NCBI GenBank assembly: GCA_963823525.1
Contig: CAWGLW010000006.1
Coordinates: forward strand, 1,798,001-1,862,000
Direction of reading: 5' to 3'
DNA length: 64,000 nucleotides
From: CAWGLW01 sp963823525
GTDB lineage: Bacteria; Pseudomonadota; Gammaproteobacteria; Steroidobacterales; Steroidobacteraceae
Shown: piece by piece, positions 7,733 to 17,138 of the stretch
Position numbering within the stretch: the first letter of the stretch is position 1
How the letters are laid out: every line of letters begins with the position of its first letter
The notes under the pieces: model-generated
What the model saw: only the letters and a program-made list of their open reading frames with translations
Told to the model about the DNA's origin: nothing
Databases searched by the model: none
Made by a program: the position numbers and the translations under genes

Positions 7733-9945
7733 GCGGGCGACCCGAGCGCGCGCAGTCCGCTGCCGCGGCCTCTGGCGGTGACGCCGGACCGACCGGGCCT
7801 GCCGAAGACCCGGGTGGACCGCGGCTGCTTTTTGTGCCGGTCTCCGGGCCCGGGGGCGCCGGTGAGTATTTCCGGTCCGTGGCGGTCGCTCGGGCGGTCG
7901 CGCGGCGATGGCCCGACAGCAAGATCAGTTTCATTGTCAGCCGCGATGCATCCTACGCGAGGCACGCACCTTTCCCGGTGACGCTGATCGATCGTTCGCC
8001 GACGTTCGAAAGCGCAGCGGTCGAATCGATCATCAGGCGCCAGAAGCCCCAGGTCGTGATCTTCGACAGCGCCGGCCGCGTGTCGCAGTACCGTGCCGCG
8101 CGACAGGTCGGTGCCCGGGTGGTCTTCGTCAGTTCGCGGCCCTCCAGTCGCCGCAAAGGGTTCAAGCTGCGAAGGATGCGCTGGTTCGACCAGCACTGGA
8201 TCGCGCAGCCACGCTTTCTCGGTGGCGAACTGACGCGCCGCGAGCAACTGAAGTGCCGGCTCGCTCCGGGCGTTGAAATCGTGCCGCTGGAGGTCCTGTT
8301 CGAGCCGGTGGAAGACGGTGGCACACTCGCGCTGCTGAGTCGACTCGGGCTGCAGACGGATTCTTATATCCTGCTGTGTCCGGGCGGCGGCGGGGTGTTT
8401 GGTGATGCCCGGGATCCTGCCGAGATTTTTTTCCGCGGTGCCTGCGAACTGGCGGCCAATACGCCCTGGCCGGTGATCGCCGTGCTCGGTCAGCGGTTCA
8501 AACCGCCGCAGCCCGTGCCGCCCGGCGTTCACGTGCTGGCCGAGGTGCCTAACGGCGTGCTCATGGGGCTGCTCGGTCGCGCACATTGCAGTGCGCTCAA
8601 CGGTGGCAGCCTGCTGGTGCAGGCGATTGCCCGGCAGGCCCCGTGCACGGCAGCACCGATCGCCGGCGACCAGCCGCCCAGGATCAAGCGCTGCGCGGAA
8701 CTGGGTCTCGTGGTGCCAACGACCCTGGATGCCGGCGCACTGGCTGAGTCAACGAGTCGGCTGGCGAAGGACGATACTGAAAGAGCGGCAATGCGCGCGC
8801 GCCTGGCCGCCCTGGCGCTGGGCAACGGGCTGGATGTGGCGGTAGAGGCGGTCGGCCGACTGTTGCCTCCGCGACTGCCGAAGCCGGCGGCGCGTTGCGA
8901 TGGACCGGACCGCCCACTGCGCCTGATGCACGTGATCCTCTCCAGTGGCTTCGCCGGTTCGGAGCGCGCCGTTGCCGAATTCTGCAATGCCACTGTGTCG
9001 GAGCACGACGTCGCGGTCGTGCTGCGGCGCGATCACCGCAGTCCTGGCGGCGCGAGCATTCGCGATCAACTGGTGGACGCCGTCGAGGTCATCGAGGTGC
9101 CACCACTGCTCGGTACGCGGTCCGCGCTCGAGCAGGCGATCGAGCGCTGGCAGCCCGACGTCGTGCACACGCACCTGCGGCGCGGCACCCGCTACGTCTC
9201 GCAGATGAGTGCGCCGACCATACATTTCTGCACGCTTCACCTGTCGCTGAACGGGCCGCATTTTCTCCACTCGGACGGGCTCGTCTGTATTTCGCATTGG
9301 CAGGAACAGACACTACCGGCCGACTATGCGGGCGAGGTCTTTCTGATTCCGAATTCACTGGTTCCGCAGCCGCGCATCGATGACGCGCGCCGTCGTGAGC
9401 TGCGCAGCCAACTCGGTGCGGGCGATGACGATTTCCTGGTCGGCGGAGTGGGCCGCCTGACGCCCAGCAAGGGATTCGATGTCCTGATCCGCGCTTTTCG
9501 ACAGGCGCGACTGCCCGGCGCGAAGCTCGCGATCATCGGCGAGGGGCGTTCGCGCCAGGCACTGGAAAGACTGGGGGCTGGCGACGTCATCTTCGCCGGC
9601 TACCGAAACGACGCGAAGGATTGCTTCCAGGCCTTCGACTTGTTCGTCTGCCCGTCGCGCTACGAGCCTTTCGGTCGCGTGATCGTGGAAGCACTGGACG
9701 GTGGCGTGCCGGTGATCGCCACCGATGCGCTGGGACCCAGCGACATCGCCCGCCGCTACCCGATCGAGCTCGTGCCCGTTGAGAATATCAGCGCCCTGGC
9801 CACGGCCTTGCGTCGTGCCTTTGAATGCTCGCCTCATCGGATCGATGTGGATCTCTCCGAGTTTCACATCGACCGGGTCGTCGAGCGGACTTTGCAGGCG
9901 TACCGCCGGTTGCTTCGCGAGGAGCGGCGGCTCAAAGCCGGCTGA
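7729..9945 (+). CDS. Two-domain glycosyltransferase: MurG-like N-half fused to a GT4-type C-half
   Basis: This is a long protein (about 738 residues) made of two GT-B glycosyltransferase-like modules. Residues about 25-390 resemble a MurG/GT28-like fold, with 'CPGGGGVFGDA' and a donor-site-like stretch 'NGGSLLVQAIARQAPC'. From about residue 395 ('RLMHVILSSGFAGSERAV') a GT4 retaining module follows, with 'GVGRLTPSKGFDVLI' and the E-x7-E motif in 'EPFGRVIVEAL' near residue 645. No transmembrane segment or signal peptide is evident, so it is probably cytosolic or peripheral at the inner membrane, perhaps acting in lipopolysaccharide or other surface glycan synthesis. No in-frame ATG lies near the homology start; TTG at 7729, overlapping the upstream stop, is the best guess. 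The 3' end overlaps hemL by 14 bases. Confidence 0.85.
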   Translation: MSGRPERAQSAAAASGGDAGPTGPAEDPGGPRLLFVPVSGPGGAGEYFRSVAVARAVARRWPDSKISFIVSRDASYARHAPFPVTLIDRSPTFESAAVESIIRRQKPQVVIFDSAGRVSQYRAARQVGARVVFVSSRPSSRRKGFKLRRMRWFDQHWIAQPRFLGGELTRREQLKCRLAPGVEIVPLEVLFEPVEDGGTLALLSRLGLQTDSYILLCPGGGGVFGDARDPAEIFFRGACELAANTPWPVIAVLGQRFKPPQPVPPGVHVLAEVPNGVLMGLLGRAHCSALNGGSLLVQAIARQAPCTAAPIAGDQPPRIKRCAELGLVVPTTLDAGALAESTSRLAKDDTERAAMRARLAALALGNGLDVAVEAVGRLLPPRLPKPAARCDGPDRPLRLMHVILSSGFAGSERAVAEFCNATVSEHDVAVVLRRDHRSPGGASIRDQLVDAVEVIEVPPLLGTRSALEQAIERWQPDVVHTHLRRGTRYVSQMSAPTIHFCTLHLSLNGPHFLHSDGLVCISHWQEQTLPADYAGEVFLIPNSLVPQPRIDDARRRELRSQLGAGDDDFLVGGVGRLTPSKGFDVLIRAFRQARLPGAKLAIIGEGRSRQALERLGAGDVIFAGYRNDAKDCFQAFDLFVCPSRYEPFGRVIVEALDGGVPVIATDALGPSDIARRYPIELVPVENISALATALRRAFECSPHRIDVDLSEFHIDRVVERTLQAYRRLLREERRLKAG

Positions 9946-11200
9946 AGACCCGCCCTGCCGCGGCGACCGTGGCGTCGATATCGGCATCACTGTGCGCGGC
10001 GGAAATGAATCCGGCTTCGAACGCGGACGGTGCCAGGTAGACGCCCTCGGCCAGCATGCCGTGAAAGAACTTCTTGAAGCGATCCACGTCACAGGCGGTG
10101 GTACCGGCGAACGACGTCACGGTGGGCGCTTCGGTGAAGAAAATCCCGAACATCCCGCAGACGTGGTTGGTCGCCAGCGGCACACTGGCGGTGGCCGCCG
10201 CATCGGCGAGCCCGTCAACCAGCCTCGCGGTGGCACGGTGCAGGCGATCGTGAAAGCCGGGCGCGGAAAGCCCTTCCAACGTCGCCAGGCCTGCGGCCAT
10301 CGCAATCGGATTACCGGACAGCGTACCAGCCTGGTAGACCGGGCCGAGTGGCGCAATGCACTCCATGATGTCCCGACGCCCGCCAAACGCGCCCACCGGC
10401 ATGCCGCCTCCGACGATCTTGCCAAGCGTCGTGAGGTCCGGCGTGACGCCATAGAGTTCCTGGGCACCGCCGCGAGCCACGCGGAAGCCGGTCATGACTT
10501 CATCGAAAATCAGCACCGTGCCGGCGCGGGTGCATTCGTCTCGCAGGCATTCGAGGAAACCGGGCACGGGCGGTATGCAGTTCATGTTGCCGGCCACCGG
10601 CTCGACGATGACACAGGCGATTTCCTCGCCCATCCGGGCGAAAGCGTCGCGAACCTGTTCGGCGTCGTTGTAGCCCAGCGTTATCGTGTGCGCGGCAAAC
10701 TCGGGCGGAACCCCGGGCGAGGTGGGTACACCGAGTGTCAGCGCGCCGGAACCCGCCTTGACCAGCAGCGAGTCCGAATGACCGTGGTAACAGCCCTCGA
10801 ACTTGATGATCTTGCTGCGACTCGTGAACCCGCGTGCAAGGCGTATCGCGCTCATCGTTGCCTCGGTACCCGAACTGACCATGCGCACGAGGTCCATCGA
10901 TGGCACCAGCTCGATCACCTTGCGGGCCACCACGGTCTCGATTTCTGTCGGTGCGCCGAAGGACAGCCCGTTGACCGCGGCTTCCTGCACCGCGCGAATC
11001 ACGTCGGGCTGCGCGTGGCCGAGCACCATCGGGCCCCATGAGCCCACGTAATCAATGTATTGCCGGTCATCGGACGACCAGACGTAGGGGCCGCGGGCTT
11101 TCCTGATGAAAACCGGCTCACCGCCAACGCCATGGAACGCGCGGACCGGGGAGTTGACCCCACCGGGGATGTATTTGCAGGCTTCGGTGTAAAGACTCAC
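9932..11200 (-). CDS. hemL: Glutamate-1-semialdehyde 2,1-aminomutase
   Basis: This PLP enzyme turns glutamate-1-semialdehyde into 5-aminolevulinate, the last step of the C5 route to tetrapyrroles. The 422 residues match the family length. Landmarks are 'PGGVNSPVRAF' at the N-terminus, 'SSGTEATMSAIRLAR', 'CYHGHSD', 'DEVMTGFRV' (PLP-contacting aspartate) and 'LGKIVGGGMPVGAFGG', where Lys261 should form the Schiff base. The gene is convergent with the glycosyltransferase, the tails overlapping by 14 bases. The product supplies heme to the cytochrome b and c1 genes at 36.9-38.9 kb. Confidence 0.97.
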   Translation of the reverse strand: MSLYTEACKYIPGGVNSPVRAFHGVGGEPVFIRKARGPYVWSSDDRQYIDYVGSWGPMVLGHAQPDVIRAVQEAAVNGLSFGAPTEIETVVARKVIELVPSMDLVRMVSSGTEATMSAIRLARGFTSRSKIIKFEGCYHGHSDSLLVKAGSGALTLGVPTSPGVPPEFAAHTITLGYNDAEQVRDAFARMGEEIACVIVEPVAGNMNCIPPVPGFLECLRDECTRAGTVLIFDEVMTGFRVARGGAQELYGVTPDLTTLGKIVGGGMPVGAFGGRRDIMECIAPLGPVYQAGTLSGNPIAMAAGLATLEGLSAPGFHDRLHRATARLVDGLADAAATASVPLATNHVCGMFGIFFTEAPTVTSFAGTTACDVDRFKKFFHGMLAEGVYLAPSAFEAGFISAAHSDADIDATVAAAGRVFSRL

Positions 11201-11330
11201 GAAAAGGCTCCGCGCCGGGTCAAAAGGGCCGCTAGTCTAGCAGGGCCGACGTCGGCGCCCGTAACATGACCGTGTCCCGCCGGATTCGGGCGGCCGTCGA
11301 GCCCGACTGATCAAGACACGAGGAGCTGCC

Positions 11331-11729
11331 GTGACATCGACGCCTTTGACTTACCTGATGGCCATGCTCGGCAGTGCCATCGGCGGCGGAAGCCGTCTAT
11401 GGGTTTCCACGCTGGTGGCAAGGACGCATGGCGTGGAGTTTCCGTGGGGCACGCTGGCTGTCAACGTGCTCGGTTGCCTGGTGGTGGGCATGCTCGGCGC
11501 GTTAATGGCACCGACCGGCCCCTGGCACGACGTCGGCGAGCTTCGCGTTTTTCTGGTCGTCGGATTGCTCGGTGGCTTCACCACGTTTTCGGCATTTTCG
11601 CTCGAAGCGGTCATGCTGGTGCAGCGCGGGCAGTGGGGGGCCGCGATTGCCTACGTGGGCCTGTCCATGCTGCTGTGCCTGCTTGCAGCGGCGATCGCAT
11701 TCGCGGCCATGCAGGCCGCGCTGCGTTGA
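11331..11729 (+). CDS. crcB: Fluoride efflux channel CrcB/Fluc
   Basis: This small inner-membrane channel exports fluoride as an antiparallel dimer. The 132 residues form four hydrophobic helices. The hallmark motifs are GGGSRLW, 'GTLAVNVLGCLVVG' (with the conserved asparagine) and 'GLLGGFTTFSAFSLE', whose phenylalanines and threonines line the pore in characterised Fluc proteins. The GTG start at 11331 has GAGGAG seven bases upstream. I looked for a fluoride riboswitch in the 130 bases upstream and did not find the consensus. Confidence 0.95.
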   Translation: MTSTPLTYLMAMLGSAIGGGSRLWVSTLVARTHGVEFPWGTLAVNVLGCLVVGMLGALMAPTGPWHDVGELRVFLVVGLLGGFTTFSAFSLEAVMLVQRGQWGAAIAYVGLSMLLCLLAAAIAFAAMQAALR

Positions 11730-11744
11730 GCCCGGCGTCGGCGA

Positions 11745-12626
11745 CTAACGCTGGGTAACCTTGTGGCCGCGTTGCTCGAGAAGCTCCACGACACTGTTTT
11801 TGCCCACCAGGTGCAGTGCACCGACCACGACCAGGTAGTCATCGGGATCGTCCAGCAGGTCGATCAGCGAATCGACCCAGGCGCGGTTGCGATCCTCAGT
11901 CAGCGGTCGATACAGTTCCGGGAAATCTTCGTATTCCCTGGACAGCAGCCGCGCCAGCGAATCGGAATCGCCGCTCTGCCATGCGCTGAGCAGCTCGTCG
12001 AGCTGTTCATCAAGGTTTTCCGAGTCCTCCAGCGTCATGACCAGGAACCGCTTTTGCAGCGGCAACGGCAGGTTGGAGAGAATCGCGAACTGCTGTTCGG
12101 CAGTCTCCAGACCGTGTATCGGTTTTCCGTCGGCGATCGCCCGTGCGGCGATGGTCTGCTCCACACCGAGATCCGGGGAGAATCCGCGCCGGGTCAGTTC
12201 CAGCTGAAGCAGTGTCGTCGCGATGAACCAGGGCGCGAACCGGTCGAACAACTCCAGGTCGAGTCCCGACTGACGCGCGCGGGTGTTGATCGCGGCGTAG
12301 TCCGGCCCCAGTACCGAGCGGAGACTCTCGCCTTCGGGTAGCAGAGCCATTTGCTGCATCAGTCCAAGCAGGGACAAAGGATCGCCGCTCAGCACGTCGT
12401 CCATGTCGATTTCCATCACCAGCTGTTCTGCGTCGAGGTAGGCATCCTCGGCGACTTGCGGCAGGCCCTCGTCGTCCGCCCGCAGCACGTGGATCGAACC
12501 GAGCAGATAGACGGTGTTCTGCGTGCCCTCAACGGTCCACAATGCGTGCCGGTCACGTGCGCCGGCCCCGGCGGGGAACAGGCAAACGGTCATTGCCGCA
12601 CTGGCTAGCAGCACGCGCCGTTTCAC
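11745..12626 (-). CDS. TraB/GumN family protein with signal peptide
   Basis: The 293-residue protein starts with a clear export signal (KRR, then hydrophobic LLASAAMTVCLFPA, with cleavage likely after AGA). The body matches the TraB/GumN/TIKI family: 'LWTVEGTQNTVYLLGSIHVL' early on, with the GxxH motif, and a second 'VVGALHLVG' near the C-terminus. TIKI members are metal-dependent proteases; bacterial members are mostly uncharacterised, so activity here is inference. The GTG start overlaps the cpdA stop (GTGA) and has GAGGAGG in front, so it is co-translated with cpdA. Confidence 0.88.
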   Translation of the reverse strand: MKRRVLLASAAMTVCLFPAGAGARDRHALWTVEGTQNTVYLLGSIHVLRADDEGLPQVAEDAYLDAEQLVMEIDMDDVLSGDPLSLLGLMQQMALLPEGESLRSVLGPDYAAINTRARQSGLDLELFDRFAPWFIATTLLQLELTRRGFSPDLGVEQTIAARAIADGKPIHGLETAEQQFAILSNLPLPLQKRFLVMTLEDSENLDEQLDELLSAWQSGDSDSLARLLSREYEDFPELYRPLTEDRNRAWVDSLIDLLDDPDDYLVVVGALHLVGKNSVVELLEQRGHKVTQR

Positions 12627-13390
12627 TCGGCCTCCTCCTCGAGCCAGATGACCTCAGTGGCGATTCCGCCATCGTCCTGCAGGTCGATCACGCGGTAGCC
12701 GGGGGGGCGTTCGTCCGTAACAAAATTCGGCTCGCGCGGTTTGAACTGCATGGAGGTTGCCGGCGTACACATCAGCCGCACGGCGCCGCGGTAAACATCA
12801 AGCGCCTGGTGGGCATGCCCCCAGGCAATGCCGCGCACGTTCGAATGCCCGTCGATGATGCGCATAAACGCTTCCGCGTCCTGCAGGCCGAGAGAGTCGA
12901 GCGCGGCGGAATCCATTGCAATCGGTGGGTGGTGCAGACACACGAGTACGTGCTGGTCCTCGTTCGCCCGCAGCGTCCGGCGCAGCGACTCGAGTTGCTC
13001 CTGGCCAAGCCGACCTTCGCCGTCGAACGACTCCGCAAACCAGGTTTCGAGCATGACGAGGGTCCAGCCGGCAATCCGGCGGCTTCCGCCGACCTGGAAT
13101 GGTGCGCTCCCGAGCTGCGCCCGCAGTTCGTCCGGCAGGTCGTGGTTGCCCGGGATCAGCAGGACCGGCGCATCGAGCCTGCGGACTCTTTCACCGAGCC
13201 GCTCGTACGCCGCCGGGTCGTCGCTGACCAGGTCGCCGGTCACCGCGACGACATCGGCTGGCAGCTTGTAACGTTGCGCGTGGCCGATGCAGGCCGAAAG
13301 GCCCGGGAGGCTCGCCACACCCCGGATTTGACCGCGCGGGTCCGCGAACAGGTGTGTGTCGGTAAACTGAAGCAGTCTCAGGGTATTCAT
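12623..13390 (-). CDS. cpdA: CpdA-like 3',5'-cyclic nucleotide phosphodiesterase (metallophosphoesterase)
   Basis: This is a cytosolic binuclear metallophosphoesterase of the CpdA/Icc type, which in relatives hydrolyses cAMP. The 255 residues carry the ordered metal motifs DTH (Asp11, His13), GD (52-53), GNHD (81-84), 'VCLHHPP' and 'GHAH' near residue 190. It ends with the CpdA-like segment 'CTPATSMQFKP'. The start ATG at 13390 is divergent from the O-methyltransferase gene, and its stop overlaps the TraB/GumN start. Substrate is inferred from family only; some members act on other phosphoesters. Confidence 0.9.
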   Translation of the reverse strand: MNTLRLLQFTDTHLFADPRGQIRGVASLPGLSACIGHAQRYKLPADVVAVTGDLVSDDPAAYERLGERVRRLDAPVLLIPGNHDLPDELRAQLGSAPFQVGGSRRIAGWTLVMLETWFAESFDGEGRLGQEQLESLRRTLRANEDQHVLVCLHHPPIAMDSAALDSLGLQDAEAFMRIIDGHSNVRGIAWGHAHQALDVYRGAVRLMCTPATSMQFKPREPNFVTDERPPGYRVIDLQDDGGIATEVIWLEEEAE

Positions 13391-13482
13391 TGATGCGCTT
13401 CGTCAGCTGGTGAAACGGCCGGCGACCGGGCGGAGCACTCCGCTGCGATCATCTCAGAATTGACTCATGACGGGGTAACAGC

Positions 13483-14148
13483 ATGTCAAATCGTTCGATT
13501 TCGCTAACCGATTCACTTTACGAGTACATGCTCTCGATCTCACTGCGCGAGCCCGAACTGCTCCTGCGGTTGCGCGAGCAGACCGCGCGGGGGGAGGCTG
13601 CCGGTATGCAGATCTCGCCCGAGCAGGGCCAGTTCATGGCCTTGCTGGTCAAGCTCACCGGTGCGAAGCGTTGCCTCGAGGTCGGTGTATTCACCGGCTA
13701 CTCCTCGCTGGTGACAGCGCTGGCGCTGCCCGATGACGGTTGCATCATTGCCTGCGACGTCAGCGAGACATGGACGGCCATCGCGCGTCGTTTCTGGCGG
13801 GAAGCCGGCGTCGAACACAAGATCAATCTGCATTTGCGACCGGCACTCGAAACGCTCGATGAATTGATCGAGGCGGGCAGGACCGGACATTTCGACCTGG
13901 CTTTCATCGATGCCGACAAGGAACGCTACCTCGATTACTACGAGCGCTGCCTCAGGTTGCTGCGCTGTGGCGGACTGCTCGTGCTCGATAACACGCTCTG
14001 GTCCGGAAAGGTGGCGGACCCGGAAGTGTCCGATCCGGACACCGACGCAATCCGCCACCTCAACGAGACCCTGCACACGGATTCGCGCGTCGATCTCAGC
14101 CTCGTACCGATCGGCGACGGGCTGACGCTGGCACGAAAACGCGGATAG
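13483..14148 (+). CDS. Class I SAM-dependent O-methyltransferase (caffeoyl-CoA OMT family)
   Basis: The 221-residue protein is a soluble SAM-dependent O-methyltransferase. 'KRCLEVGVFTGYSS' near residue 63 is motif I of the SAM site; 'FDLAFIDADKERYLDYYE' and 'LVLDNTLWSG' are the metal and substrate motifs of the caffeoyl-CoA/catechol OMT family (divalent metal through the Asp of IDADK and the DN pair). The natural substrate cannot be told from sequence. It is convergent with ahcY, 13 bases apart. It makes SAH, which AhcY removes, so the placing is functionally sensible even without a shared promoter. Confidence 0.92.
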   Translation: MSNRSISLTDSLYEYMLSISLREPELLLRLREQTARGEAAGMQISPEQGQFMALLVKLTGAKRCLEVGVFTGYSSLVTALALPDDGCIIACDVSETWTAIARRFWREAGVEHKINLHLRPALETLDELIEAGRTGHFDLAFIDADKERYLDYYERCLRLLRCGGLLVLDNTLWSGKVADPEVSDPDTDAIRHLNETLHTDSRVDLSLVPIGDGLTLARKRG

Positions 14149-14161
14149 CGCCGGATCGGCG

Positions 14162-15580
14162 TCAGTACCGGTAATAGTCCGGCTTGTACGGGCCCTCCAC
14201 CGGCACGCCAATGTAATCCGCCTGCTGCTGACTGAGCTGCGTCAGTTGCGCGCCAACCCTCGCCAGATGCAGCCGCGCCACCTTTTCATCCAGGTGTTTT
14301 GGCAGCACGTAGACTTGATTGCCGTACTGGCCCTCCTGCCGGAACAGCTCGATCTGGGCCAGCACCTGATTCGTGAACGAGTTCGACATCACGAAGGACG
14401 GGTGGCCGGTCGCGCAGCCGAGATTCACGAGGCGGCCTTCGGCGAGGATGATCAGGCGCTTGCCGTCGGGGAAAATCACGTGGTCCACCTGCGGCTTGAT
14501 GTTTTCCCACTCATATTGTCGCAGCGCGGCTATCTCGATCTCGCTGTCGAAGTGACCGATGTTGCAGACGATGGCCTGGTTCTTCATCCGTCGCATGTGA
14601 TCGTGTGTGATCACGTTCAGGTTGCCGGTGGCCGTGACGAATATGTCCGCGTGCTCACAGGCTTCGTCCATCGTGACGACCCGAAAACCTTCCATCGCGG
14701 CCTGCAGCGCGCAGATCGGGTCGACTTCGGTCACCCAGACCTGTGCCGAGAGTCCTCGCAGCGATTCCGCCGAGCCTTTGCCGACATCGCCGTAACCGCA
14801 CACGACGGCAACCTTGCCCGCGATCATCACGTCAGTCGCTCGCTTGATTGCATCGACCAGGGATTCACGGCAACCATACAGATTGTCGAATTTCGACTTG
14901 GTCACCGAGTCGTTGACATTGATCGCCGGGAACGGCAGCTCGCCCTTACGGGCAAACTCGTAGAGTCGGTGAACTCCGGTGGTGGTCTCCTCGGTCACGC
15001 CCTTGATCTCGGCGAGCCGGCGCGAATACCAGCCCGGCTGCGTCTCCAGGCGCTTGCGAATCGCCGCATACAATGCCTGCTCTTCTTCGTTGGTCGGATT
15101 GGCAATGACCCCGGGGTTTTTCTCGGCGCGGCTGCCGAGCATCAGCAGCAGGGTCGCATCGCCCCCGTCGTCGAGGATCATGTTGGCGTACTGGTCGCCC
15201 GGCCACTCGAAAATCCGGTGCGTGAACGCCCAGTAATCATCAAGCGACTCGCCCTTGAACGCGAACACCGGCGTGCCGGTCTTTGCGATCGCCGCCGCCG
15301 CATGGTCCTGCGTTGAGTAGATATTGCATGACGCCCAGCGCACTTCGGCGCCGAGCCGCTCCAGCGTTTCGATCAACATTGCCGTCTGGATGGTCATGTG
15401 CAGGGAGCCGGCGATGCGCGCGCCGGCCAGCGGTTGACGGTCGGCGTACTCGGCCTGCAGCGCGAGCAGCCCGGGCATTTCGGACTCGGCGATGGACATT
15501 TCCCGGCGGCCCCAGTCGGCCAGCGACAGGTCCGCGACGACGTAGTCTTTGTCCGTCACGGGGGTAACGATAGCGTTCAT
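14162..15580 (-). CDS. ahcY: Adenosylhomocysteinase (SAH hydrolase)
   Basis: This NAD-dependent enzyme splits S-adenosylhomocysteine into homocysteine and adenosine, relieving product inhibition of methyltransferases. The 472-residue protein matches bacterial AhcY in length. Visible landmarks are 'AGARIAGSLHMTIQTA', 'NDSVTKSKFDNLYGCRES' with the catalytic lysine and aspartate region, 'VCGYGDVGKGSAESL' as the NAD-binding loop, and the terminal 'KPDYYRY'. The ATG at 15580 with GAGAGGA upstream is a better start than a TTG two codons earlier. The leader carries an SAH riboswitch, so expression should rise with SAH. metK lies upstream on the same strand. Confidence 0.97.
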   Translation of the reverse strand: MNAIVTPVTDKDYVVADLSLADWGRREMSIAESEMPGLLALQAEYADRQPLAGARIAGSLHMTIQTAMLIETLERLGAEVRWASCNIYSTQDHAAAAIAKTGTPVFAFKGESLDDYWAFTHRIFEWPGDQYANMILDDGGDATLLLMLGSRAEKNPGVIANPTNEEEQALYAAIRKRLETQPGWYSRRLAEIKGVTEETTTGVHRLYEFARKGELPFPAINVNDSVTKSKFDNLYGCRESLVDAIKRATDVMIAGKVAVVCGYGDVGKGSAESLRGLSAQVWVTEVDPICALQAAMEGFRVVTMDEACEHADIFVTATGNLNVITHDHMRRMKNQAIVCNIGHFDSEIEIAALRQYEWENIKPQVDHVIFPDGKRLIILAEGRLVNLGCATGHPSFVMSNSFTNQVLAQIELFRQEGQYGNQVYVLPKHLDEKVARLHLARVGAQLTQLSQQQADYIGVPVEGPYKPDYYRY

Positions 15581-15662
15581 TGGCAATCCTCTCGTTGATC
15601 GCGAAAGGTTCGGCGGGGGATCGATTACGGATTCGCTCGCCGGACCGGTACGCGGTGTCAGC

Positions 15663-15730
15663 GAGCGCAGTTTGACAGAGTCATTGTCTGAGCCTGGCGG
15701 GCAGGTGGCCCGTTGCAGCGCTCCTCAGAC
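15663..15730 (-). promoter_or_regulatory. SAH riboswitch in the ahcY leader
   Basis: On the minus strand the leader contains GUCUGAG (15730-15724) pairing with CUCAGAC (15692-15686) as P1, the conserved core GAGGAGCGCUGCAACG (15726-15711), then a GGGC/GCCC P2 stem and CCAGGCUCAGAC. A downstream GCGCUC (15668-15663) can form the pseudoknot with GAGCGC. The order and core match the Ralstonia SAH riboswitch almost base for base. It lies about 80 bases before the ahcY start codon. SAH riboswitches are known on-switches for ahcY in Beta- and Gammaproteobacteria. Confidence 0.93.
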
Positions 15731-15761
15731 GGTCCATACAGTTTGCCTGCCCGAACCCCGG

Positions 15762-15777
15762 CCCGGCAAGCGCCGGG
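15762..15777 (-). other. Six-base-pair hairpin below metK
   Basis: CCCGGC and GCCGGG flank a four-base loop, 20 bases past the metK stop codon. No T-run follows on the minus strand, so it is a weak terminator at best. It may only protect or separate the metK mRNA from the ahcY leader. Confidence 0.4.
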
Positions 15778-15797
15778 ACTGTGGTGCGGCAGCCAGG

Positions 15798-17024
<1,227 letters not shown>

Positions 17025-17056
17025 TTCCTGGTTTCCGGGCGTCTGGACGGCCCGAA

Positions 17057-17062
17057 AGTATA
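17057..17062 (-). promoter_or_regulatory. Possible -10 element for metK
   Basis: TATACT on the minus strand lies about 33 bases upstream of the metK start codon. No convincing -35 hexamer is present at the usual spacing, so only the -10 match is claimed. Confidence 0.3.
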
Positions 17063-17138
17063 GCCGTATTGACCACGCCTTGGACCGAAGCGTTCAGGTA
17101 AGCGAAAATAGCGAACTCTCCAACAGGAGTGCAGATCA

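Noticed and set aside
11201..11330. Possible fluoride riboswitch before crcB
   Set aside because: A CTGAT and some hairpins occur, but the conserved crcB-motif core and pseudoknot strands are not there.
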